This document shows positions 1 to 7,137 of a stretch of 26,224 nucleotides of DNA, piece by piece. How positions within the stretch are numbered: position 1 is the first letter of the stretch; the number at the start of each line of letters is the position of its first letter. Source of the stretch: Flavobacteriales bacterium (GTDB lineage Bacteria; Bacteroidota; Bacteroidia; Flavobacteriales_F; PHOS-HE28); the NCBI GenBank assembly GCA_016717225.1, contig JADKGB010000036.1:1-26224 (forward strand), given 5' to 3'. Below the pieces are notes generated by a model. The model was given only the letters and a program-made list of their open reading frames with translations. It did no database searches and was not told the DNA's origin. The position numbers and the translations under genes are program-made.

Positions 1-102
1 GGATAGAAGCTGGAAAGCCGGAGCGCGGTAATCCGCGCGAGGACTTGTAGCTGGATAAGCTGACAGCGAAGTCTTCAGGCCGCGCCGAGCAACCCGCTAC
101 CC

Positions 103-1577
103 TGCGTCCTTCGAGGATCTTCAAGAACGAACGCGTGCGGATGTCCGCCAACGACAGCCCCCGTGGCCAGCGCCTCCTGCTCGCTGGTGACGCCCCGCAG
201 TTGAGGCCGCGCAGGAAGTAGTTAGAGCAGGCCCTGACCGGTCACGCGGCATCTTGTCGGGGGGAACGTCGCTGGTGAGCGTGGCGCGGGCAGCGCGTTC
301 CACGAATGCTTTGAGGCGCGCGGCGGCATCGTCATGAAGCTCTCCGAGGAAGAAGCTGTAGACGGCGGCGTAACGCGCAGGGGAATTGCGCGGGGTGCGG
401 GGTCCCAGCCGCGGTAGAGCCTTTCCAGAGCGAGTGCCGCGTGTGGTCGTGCGCCTTCTTCCGGTTAAAGGTGTACCACGGCCTTGGTATTCTCCGCGCG
501 CTGCTGCTTCGGCGTGAGTCGGGCGCGTGGATCTCGCAGTGCGGACCGGTGGGCATGACGTTGGTGGCGCGTCGCTGGGCCAGATGCCGGTAGCGCCGAG
601 CAAGGACCTTCATCATCTGTGTGCAAGAATCGCACACGGCGTAACCATATCACGGTACTTCGCGCGGTGATGTTGTTGGCGGCTGTGTAGTCGTATGTAC
701 CGAAAGGCCGTGGCGATCATTGCAGCCCTTACTGGCGAGCGTAACGGCGCACAGCGGGTTGCTGCCATTCTTCACGCGCCGATGTTGCGCTGCGTGGTCT
801 CCACCATCCGTCTCCATCTTCAGTGCGCCCCTGGGGATGCTTGCCTGCCCCTGGCCTTTGTGCTCGGGATCAGCCTCGAAGCTTCAAGTTGCACCGGCGC
901 GGTGATCTGCTCGGGGATGCGTCACCTTCGGCAGCATCACCACGGGGATTGTCCGGGCAGTTTGCCGTTGGTCCTGCTGGCGAGCCGTGGTGAGGAAGAT
1001 GTCCAGCGATGCGCGCCGCGTTCCTTCAGGTCCCCGGTGAAAGGCTTGATGCGGATGCCGATGAAGGGCGGCAGCGACTTGGCCTTCATGCCCTTGGCCA
1101 CTTCCAGCGCGGCCTGCACGGCGGTTGCATCCTCCTCCTCCCAACTGCGGTTGCCGAAACCATCCTCGAAGTCGATGCGGAAATCCTCCAGCGCTTCGGT
1201 GCTGCTGTGGATCTCCTTGTTCTGGGTGCGGTGGGGACAGCCATCCTGGCTGTCCATGCAGCGCCTCCGGACTCATCTTGTCGTAGCGCTTCACGGCCTT
1301 GGCGATGTCGGCCGGTTTCTTCGGCAGCTTCGTGGCCGGGCAGTTCCAGCGCGCGAGCGAACTCCGTGAATCGGCGTTCTCGGAGCAGCGTCTTCAGCGC
1401 GGCGTTGGCCATCTTCTGCGCGGTGTCGGCACGGAACAGGTCGGCGCCGCCGTAGACAGTATGCACGGGCTGGCGGTCGGGGCGGTCGCCGGGATAGATG
1501 AGCTGGAAGGCCTTGTTGGCCTTGCCGAGCGTGTCGAGGATGCGGGACTTGTCTTTTGTGGGAACGCTGAAGTTCAT
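103..1577 (-). pseudogene. DUF6986 family TIM-barrel protein (aldolase / phosphoenolpyruvate-binding type), frameshifted
   Basis: Stitching the three minus frames gives one family from end to end. The N-terminus carries YPGDRPDRQPVHTVYGGADL and FRADTAQKM. The middle carries RIDFEDGFGNRSWEEEDA and IGIRIKPFTGDLKERGA, then VVMLPKVTHP. The C-terminal part carries ATNVMPTGPH, LTPKQQRAENTKAVVHL, the HSLWKG stretch and ARYAAVYSFFLGELHDDAA. The RIDFEDGFG segment is an acidic metal-site stretch typical of HpcH/citrate-lyase-like barrels. The restored length is about 490 residues, as expected for DUF6986. The start is ATG at 1577 and the stop lies near 103 but is blurred by a frameshift. At least six frame changes occur, most repaired by one added base. 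The exact reaction is not established; the family has been annotated as aldolase-like or PEP-binding, and nearby hydroxyisourate hydrolase suggests a role in purine-derived carbon use (inference). Confidence 0.72.
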
Positions 1578-1582
1578 GCGGG

Positions 1583-1590
1583 CGAAGATG
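1583..1590 (-). promoter_or_regulatory. -7-like element for the DUF6986 gene
   Basis: Reads CATCTTCG on the minus strand, one mismatch from the TAnnTTCG pattern seen before several other genes here. It ends 5 nt before the ATG at 1577, so the transcript would be almost leaderless. Weak alone; supported by recurrence. Confidence 0.3.
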
Positions 1591-1630
1591 CAGGAACTAA
1601 TGCGGATCCTACATAGACCAGCCAGCTCAA

Positions 1631-1689
1631 TTGTGGACACGGTGGACTTGGTGGGCCGCGGGCGTCCACATCGTCCACCGTGTCCACAA
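1631..1689. repeat. Inverted arrays of a 9-bp repeat (GTGGACnnn)
   Basis: The arms 1631-1647 (TTGTGGACACGGTGGAC) and 1673-1689 are perfect 17-bp reverse complements. Each arm belongs to a 9-bp-period array. GTGGAC occurs at 1633 and 1642, with a GTGGGC variant at 1651. On the opposite strand it recurs at 1664, 1673 and 1682. The structure sits in the spacer between the divergent DUF6986 and four-helix-bundle genes, directly upstream of the latter's putative -7 element. It could be an operator that binds a multimeric regulator, a dispersed genomic repeat, or a transcript hairpin; the spacer does not distinguish these. Confidence 0.8.
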
Positions 1690-1701
1690 GCCGCCAAGGG
1701 T

Positions 1702-1709
1702 TACATTGG
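1702..1709 (+). promoter_or_regulatory. -7-like element for the four-helix-bundle gene
   Basis: Reads TACATTGG, one mismatch from the Bacteroidota consensus TAnnTTTG, and ends 4 nt before the ATG at 1714. The inverted 9-bp arrays end 12 nt upstream and would cover the expected -33 region. Confidence 0.35.
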
Positions 1710-1713
1710 TGCA

Positions 1714-2291
1714 ATGCCCGAAAAGCCAACAGAACCGCTGCTGCCACCGCACAGTGAAGCTACCGGAAGCTCAAGAGCTTTCAGGTGGCGCAGTTGGCTT
1801 ACGATGTCACCGTTCGCCCCTGCGAAAAGTTCATCGAACGGTTCAGCCGCACGCGAGATCGAATGGTACAGGCCGCTCGCAGCGGCGTTCAGAAACTACT
1901 GAGGGGCGTCGCCAGCGGCACTTCCAAAAGAGCGAACTGTTCCTCACCAATGTTGCCCGCGCAGAAGCCTTGAAGAGTTGAAGTTGGACTACGAGGATTT
2001 CCTGCGCCACCGCTCGTTACCGCTGTGGAGCGTACGAACATATTGCGGCAAGAGCTCATCGACCGGCGTTGTGTCACGGCCGATGACGTTGCTCGTTGGT
2101 GCAAGGAGGTCAATGCACGTGACAAGTCGAAAACCTTTCCGGAACTTTCGGCCAAGTGCTGCTCATGCGTTGATCTCGGCGACGTCGGCCTGTTGGATCG
2201 GCGAATCAAGAGCTTATCCGAGACCTTCGAGAAAGAAGGAGGCTTCAGCGAACGCATGCACGCGGTTCCGCGAGCTCGCTCGAAGGGCTAA
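1714..2291 (+). pseudogene. Four-helix-bundle protein (23S rRNA intervening-sequence protein type), frameshifted
   Basis: The reading begins MPEKPTEPLLPPH and then changes frame to SYRKLKSFQVAQLAYDVTVR. It continues through FIERFSRTRDRMVQAARSGVQ, KSELFLTNVARA, KLDYEDFLRHRSLPLW, ERTNILRQELIDRRC and SETFEKEGGFSERMHAVR. LKSFQ.AQLAYD followed by R.QM.QAARSG.QNI is typical of the four-helix-bundle proteins with a suffix extension (IVP-like). Restored length is about 190 residues. Five or so single-base frame changes break it in this sequence. It is divergent from the DUF6986 gene and convergent with the hydroxyisourate hydrolase gene, whose end it almost touches. No enzymatic function is known for the family. 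Confidence 0.68.
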
Positions 2292-2293
2292 CT

Positions 2294-2647
2294 CAACTCC
2301 CCGATACGTCGAGAACCCCCATGGCTCAACAGCAGCGGCACGTGGTAATGCGCATCCGCAGCAAGTTCGAATACCACTTCGATGTAGGGATAGAAGCTCC
2401 TGGTCTTGTGCTCGCTGAAGTAGGCCGAGACATCGAAGCGAACGCGGTAGATGCCTGCAGACAGCGATGCACTCTCCGGCACGACCCCGGATGACAACCG
2501 GAGCCGGGATGCGGCCATCGGCGTTGGTGCTGCCCATGGCGAGGTCGTCCCAGGCATCAGCGCCAGCGGAGCGTTGCAAGGTGACACGGATGCCACGGGC
2601 AGGTATGCCCGCGCGGTATCGAGGATGTGGGTGGAGAAGGTGGGCAT
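2294..2647 (-). pseudogene. uraH: 5-hydroxyisourate hydrolase (transthyretin-like), frameshifted
   Basis: The protein hydrolyses 5-hydroxyisourate, the product of urate oxidation, to OHCU in the urate-to-allantoin pathway. The reading starts MPTFSTHILDTA, the family N-terminus with its active-site histidine. It shifts to GIPARGIRVTLQRSAG and TNADGRI, then returns to GIYRVRFDVSAYFSEHKTRS, FYPYIEVVFE and HYHVPLLLS. The end is PWGFSTYRG plus a Ser-stop if one base is restored in the GGGG run near 2297, which recovers the diagnostic YRGS C-terminus. The restored length, about 118 residues, is normal for the family. At least three frameshifts are present. No secretion signal is visible, so a cytoplasmic location is likely. 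Confidence 0.82.
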
Positions 2648-2700
2648 GCTGCGCTATTGCAAAGGACGCAAAGAACACAACCGAATGAACAAGTTGCGCT

Positions 2701-3656
2701 CTATGTTCTCGCCACCCCGGATGCCGACTCCGGGGGGTTCTTCACGAACTCCGCATACACGCTGGAAATGCCTTGCGCAGGCCTATGCGATGTTTCCACC
2801 CCATGTTGTGCAGGCGCGATACATCCATCAGTTTGCGGGGTGTGCCATCCGGTTTCTCGGTGTTCCACTTCAACTCACCTGTGAAGCCAACGATGTCCTT
2901 CACCAGTTCAGCAAGTGCTTTGATGGTGAGGTCTTCTCCCGTACCAATGTTCACATGCAGCTCGTCGTTGTAGTTCTGCAACAGGAAAAAGCAGGCATCC
3001 GCCAGATCATCCACGTGCAAGAACTCGCGCATGGGCGAGCCTGTGCCCCACACTTCCACACTTGGTGCATGGGTGACTTTCGCCGCGTGGAACTTGCGGA
3101 TCAACGCAGGTAACACATGGCTGTTGTTGAGGTCGTAGTTGTCGTTCGGCCCGTAGAGGTTGGTAGGCATAGCGCTGATGTAGTTCACACCGTATTGCCT
3201 GCGATAACTCTCCGTCATTTTGATGCCCGCGATCTTGGCGATGGCATATGGTTCGTTGGTCTGCTCCAACAACCCCGTCAACAAGCTCTCTTCCTTCAAG
3301 GGTTGTGGCGCCATCTTCGGGTAGATGCACGAGGACCCCAGGAACAACAGCTTCTTCACGCCATTGCGATAGGCGCTGTCGATCACGTTGTTCTGGATCA
3401 TCAGGTTCTCGTACAAGAACTGGGCGCGGTAGATATTGTTGGCCTGTATTCCGCCCACTTTGGCTGCAGCGAGCACCACCACATCGGGTTTCTCACTTGC
3501 GAAGAAATCACGCACGTCTTGTTGCTCCCTCAGGTCAAGCTCCTTGCTTCCACGGGTAACGATGTTGTTGAAACCATCCTTCTGCAGGCGGCGCACGATG
3601 GCGCTACCTACCATGCCGCGATGGCCTGCGATGTAGATCTTGTCTTGCTTGTTCAT
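2701..3656 (-). CDS. fcl: GDP-L-fucose synthase, one C-terminal frameshift
   Basis: This NADPH-dependent epimerase/reductase converts GDP-4-keto-6-deoxy-D-mannose to GDP-L-fucose in the cytoplasm. The Rossmann dinucleotide loop is GHRGMVG at residues 11-17. The catalytic SDR residues are Ser in GSSC (107-110) and Tyr137/Lys141 in YAIAK. NLYGPNDNYDL and SPMREFLHVDDLA are family hallmarks. The open frame closes early at 2742 after GLRKAFPA. Adding one base near 2778 restores REGISSVYAEFVKNPPES and a stop at 2701, giving about 318 residues, the normal length. The start is ATG at 3656. It lies 65 bp downstream of gmd, the preceding enzyme of the pathway, and is probably cotranscribed with it. Confidence 0.93.
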
Positions 3657-3675
3657 CTTCTTTGGGATCTTTTCG

Positions 3676-3694
3676 GTCGACCCACTGGGTCGAC
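3676..3694. repeat. Perfect short palindrome between gmd and fcl
   Basis: GTCGACCCA and TGGGTCGAC flank a single C, giving 9-bp arms. It is followed by GCTACA. It lies in the 65-bp gmd-fcl spacer and resembles the compact palindromic cores of REP-type elements. There is no T run, so a classical terminator is unlikely. Confidence 0.6.
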
Positions 3695-3703
3695 GCTACA
3701 CGG

Positions 3704-3732
3704 AACAGGAATGATCTCCGATCATTCCTGTT
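3704..3732 (-). promoter_or_regulatory. Strong hairpin overlapping the gmd stop codon
   Basis: AACAGGAATGATC and GATCATTCCTGTT form a perfect 13-bp inverted repeat around a 3-nt loop. The gmd stop codon (3722-3724) lies inside the stem. In the transcript this would form a tight stem-loop at the end of gmd, just before fcl. It may act in attenuation, RNA processing or 3'-end protection between the two genes. No U-tract follows, so factor-independent termination is not clearly supported. Confidence 0.6.
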
Positions 3733-4839
3733 CGTGCAGGATAGAGTGACCTCCTTTCTTCAGGTAAACGTCACGCTTGAAGAGCTCCAGGTCGCTCGCC
3801 ACCATTTCGCTCACCAGTGCCTTCAGGTCGTATTTGTGTTTCCAGCCGAGCACACGTCGTGCTTTTCTGGGATCACCTTCCAAATGGTCCACTTCCGCAG
3901 GGCGGTAGTACCGCTTGTCCATGGCTACGAGGACCTTGCCGGTCTTCCTGTCAACACCTTTTTCGTTGATGCCGTTCCCTTTCCACTCGAGCTTGATACC
4001 CACTTCGGCGAAAGCCGATCAATGAAATGGCGCACGGTGTACGTCTTCCCGGTCGCGAGTACGAAGTCATCGGGTTTTTTGGCTTGCAGCATCAGCCACA
4101 TGCCTTCCACATAATCCTTGGCATGGCCCCAATCGCGCTTGGCGTCGATATTGCCGAGGTAAAGCGCGTCTTGCAAACCGAGTTTGATCTTGGCTACTGC
4201 ACGCGATCTTGCGGGTTACGAAGGTCTCACCACGCAGCGGACTTTCGTGATTGAAGAGGATGCCGTTGCAGGCGAAAATGCCATAGCTCTCGCGGTAGTT
4301 CTTGGTGATCCAGAAACCGTAGAGTTTGGCCACACCGTATGGGCTCTTCGGATAAAAAGGCGTTTCCTCGTTCTGTGCTTTCGGCAGAACACCGCCGTAC
4401 AATTCGCTTGTGCTGGCCTGATAGAATTTGGTCTTCTTCTCCATGCCCAAAATGCGGATCGCTTCCAGAAACGGAGCGTTCCGATACCATCAGCATTGGC
4501 TGTGTACTCCGGCATTTCAAAGCTCACTGCCACGTGGCTCATGGCGGCGAGGTTGTAGATCTCGTCCGGCTGGATCTCCTTGACCAGTCGCAGGCAATTG
4601 ACACTATCGGTGAGGTCGCCGTAATGCAGGTGGAAGGGACGGCCCTTCTCGTGCATATCATGATAAAGGTGGTCGATACGATCCGTATTGAACAGGGAAC
4701 TGCGGCGTTTTACGCCATGCACTTCGTAGCCTTTGTTCAGGAGCAATTCGCTGAGGTACGCACCGTCCTGGCCGGTAACACCGGTGATGAGGGCCACTTT
4801 ACGCTTCTTACCGGCCGCAGCCGCTTTCTTCTTTGCCAT
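3722..4839 (-). CDS. gmd: GDP-mannose 4,6-dehydratase, three frameshifts
   Basis: This enzyme makes GDP-4-keto-6-deoxymannose from GDP-D-mannose and supplies fcl next door. The N-terminus from ATG 4839 is a Lys/Ala-rich lead followed by KVALITGVTGQDGAYLSELLL, with the GxxGxxG NADP loop. Further family blocks are HLHYGDLTDS, EIYNLAAMSHVAVSF, FYQASTSELYGG, the YGVAKLYG Tyr-x3-Lys site, GILFNHESPLRGETFVTRKI, DWGHAKDYVEGMW and HFIDR. The C-terminal part contains YYRPAEVDHLEGD and ARRVLGWKH. Single-base losses near 4475, 4202 and 4018 break the frame. Each repair restores expected text, for example RLLEAIRILGMEKK and RKIARAVAKI. The restored length is about 372 residues, normal for Gmd. It lies 24 bp downstream of the cysQ-like gene. 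Confidence 0.92.
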
Positions 4840-4862
4840 GTTGAATGGTGTGTGCTTCTTCT

Positions 4863-5693
4863 TTATTGAACAATGAATCCGTTGTTCACCAATGATGATC
4901 TGTTGTAACGCATGGGTGCATTGGTCGTCACATCCATGAGCTGTTTGCCTGCTTCGTTGGCGATGGCGTGCCCGGCCGCAGTATCCCACTCCATGGTGGG
5001 TGCAAAGCGGGGGTAAGCATGTGCGGCGCCTTCGGCTACCAAGCAGATCTTCAATGCCGAACCCATGCTGGTGAGGGCAACTTGACCATGCTGCTGTTCC
5101 ATGCGAGCGATATAGGCTTCCGTTTCCGAGGAGCTGTGGCTACGACTGGCAACAATGGTAAAGGTCTTCGGGGAATCAGGCATGGGTAGGCGATCCGCTT
5201 GGGCGGCGAGTTCATACGCCGACCTGCCTGCGAAGGTTTTTGCTTTCGCCAATCGATACGCACCACCGCCATTCCAAGCGAAATAGAGCATGTCCTTTAC
5301 GGGTACATAGAGAACACCGGCGATCGGACTTCCAGCACCGAGATCGGATAGCGGAAGCCCATCGCGCTCGACCAGAGCGATGTTCACGGTGAACTCACCG
5401 TTGCGCTTGATGAACTCTTTGGTGCCGTCCAATGGGTCAACCAGCCAGTAGCGACCCCAGCTCTGGCGCTCTGCCAAGTCGATCTGCTTTCCTTCCTCGC
5501 TCAACACGGGCAAAGCCGTCTTGCCAAGCTCCGCCGCGATCACAAGATGTGCGCGTTTGTCGGCCTCTGTGAGCGGTGATCGATCGTCTTTCAATTCCAC
5601 GTTGATCGGGCGCGTGTAGACGTCCAAAATTTCTGTTCCGGCAGCAAAGGCCGCAGCAATAGCATGATCAAGAAGTGGAAGCAGGTCGCTCAC
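4863..5693 (-). CDS. cysQ: CysQ-type 3'(2'),5'-bisphosphate nucleotidase (inositol monophosphatase superfamily)
   Basis: This is a Mg-dependent phosphatase expected to convert 3'-phosphoadenosine 5'-phosphate (PAP) to AMP, clearing the by-product of PAPS-dependent sulfur metabolism or sulfation. All metal-site motifs are visible: SPLTEAD (39-45), SEEG (65-68), DPLDGTKEF (86-94) and EWDTAAGHA (235-243). SMGSALKICLVAEGAAHAYPR is typical of CysQ rather than SuhB. At 276 residues the length is normal. The start used is GTG at 5693. It is the first gene of an apparent cysQ-gmd-fcl unit. The neighbourhood suggests sulfated or fucosylated surface polysaccharide, but no sulfotransferase is in the window, so a general sulfur-assimilation role is equally possible. 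Confidence 0.9.
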   Translation of the reverse strand: MSDLLPLLDHAIAAAFAAGTEILDVYTRPINVELKDDRSPLTEADKRAHLVIAAELGKTALPVLSEEGKQIDLAERQSWGRYWLVDPLDGTKEFIKRNGEFTVNIALVERDGLPLSDLGAGSPIAGVLYVPVKDMLYFAWNGGGAYRLAKAKTFAGRSAYELAAQADRLPMPDSPKTFTIVASRSHSSSETEAYIARMEQQHGQVALTSMGSALKICLVAEGAAHAYPRFAPTMEWDTAAGHAIANEAGKQLMDVTTNAPMRYNRSSLVNNGFIVQ

Positions 5694-5729
5694 GAAAGGA
5701 TGACCCGTTGAGTGATCGGATCAGCGCGA

Positions 5730-5737
5730 CGAATTTA
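5730..5737 (-). promoter_or_regulatory. -7-like element upstream of cysQ-gmd-fcl
   Basis: TAAATTCG on the minus strand fits TAnnTTCG exactly. It lies 36 nt upstream of the GTG start at 5693, in the 105-bp spacer after the amidohydrolase gene. It is the best promoter candidate for the three-gene unit. Confidence 0.4.
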
Positions 5738-5798
5738 GGATCGCGGATCAGCGGTGACCCAGCGACTCCGGAACGATGTCAACGATCCAGGTGGAAGA

Positions 5799-7137
5799 TC
5801 ACTCCGCGTACCGCTGTTTGTATTGGCGGTACAGCTTTTTCTGGTGGTCGTCCAGGTCCAGATGTCGGCCATCGATGAAGGCATGAAGCACTTTGTTCGT
5901 GCGCATATCCAGCGCATCGCCAGCCGAAACAAATACCGTAGCACTCTTGCCAACGGCAAGGCTTCCATATTTCTGATCGATCCCAAGTACACGAGCCGCA
6001 TCCAAGGTGATGGCTTGCAGGGCCTCCTCTTTCGCAAGGCCGAAGCACCGGCCGTACCGGCTAGAAAAGCCAGCTTCCTACTGCCCATTCGCTCCATGTC
6101 ACCACTATAGCTCAAACAAAAGCGGACGCCCTTGGCTTTCAACAATGTTGGCAGACGAAAAGGCATATCCACGTCATCATCATCCCGCAAGGGAAGGCTG
6201 TGCAGTCGACGAAGGATCACATCCACTTTTTTGTCAACGAGCAGATCGGCCAAACGCCATGCATCATATCCGCCCACGATCACTGTTCGCTTCACGCCGA
6301 GGTCATGTGCGAACAGCACGGCTTCCTGGATCTCCTTGGCCAGGTCAGCATTTACGAAAAGTGTTTTCGTCCCATCGAAGAGCCCGCGCATCGCTTCCAT
6401 CCGCAGGTCTGTTGCTGCGTGTTCGGGCAGTTGCGCATACGCTTTGGCCTTATGGAAAAATTGGTCCAACTCATCCAACTTTTCGTCCGCTCATCCCCCT
6501 TGCTTTTGTTCACGTCACCGGGTTCGGCCCACCAACCTTCGCGGTCATAGGCCTTGGGCCATGTCATATGAACACCATCATCCACTTTGATGGCAGCGGT
6601 GGAATTATCCCATGCATCCAATTGCACAACACTGCTGGTACCCGCGATCACTTCGCCACGCGGGGTGGATTGCGCGATGAGGACCCCATTGGAACGCAGC
6701 GTAGGGATGATCCGAGAATCGGTGTTGAAGGCGGACATGGCGCGGACCTCGGGTTCAAGTCGTCCGGTTTCATCGGCATCCTCGGTCGCACGCACCAGAT
6801 CAACCTCGTGCAGCCCGATCGAGTTGTCCGGCAGTATCAAACCAGGATAGATGTGCTGATCGATGGTATTGATCACCGTATCGTACGTGGCAGTTACACC
6901 ATAGCTATGGCCTACATAGTCGATCAGGCCATTCCGAAAACCCACCGCAGCATCATCTATCGAGGTGCCATTGCCCACATGCAGCGTTCCTCCCTTGAGC
7001 AAGATGGACTTCGATTGCGGGGGGGCGGGGGTGGGTTTCTGAGCCGTTCCCTGCACTTGAACCAGCACCAGGCAGGAAACGAGCAGCCATGCTCCTTTGC
7101 GCACGGCCAACGGACTGTTGTTCGCGAAGTACTTCAT
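5799..7137 (-). CDS. Secreted amidohydrolase-family protein lacking metal ligands, two frameshifts
   Basis: The protein begins with a Sec signal (Lys-Gly then WLLVSCLVLVQVQGTAQ). It continues with the amidohydrolase beta-sandwich start ILLKGGTLHVGNGTSIDDA. Later blocks are IVGGYDAWRLADLLVDKKV, VILRRLHSLPLRDDDDVDMP, VRFCLSYSGDM, LDAARVLGIDQKYGSLAVGK and SATVFVSAGDALDM. The usual HxH metal motif after the first strand is replaced by YPGLILPDNSIGL, and no later His/Asp ligands are apparent, so it is probably not catalytic by itself. Frameshifts occur near 6485 and 6038. The restored length is about 446 residues. The ATG at 7137 overlaps the upstream stop as ATGA, so it is translationally coupled to the large amidohydrolase and may be its partner subunit (inference). 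Confidence 0.85.

Noticed and set aside
1..102. Possible additional gene at the left edge
   Set aside because: No family signal on either strand; likely only the region after the DUF6986 stop, with uncertain base calls.
1631..1689. DnaA-box or replication-origin iterons
   Set aside because: The units are GTGGAC-based and lack the TTATCCACA core; no dnaA, dnaN or AT-rich unwinding region is present.
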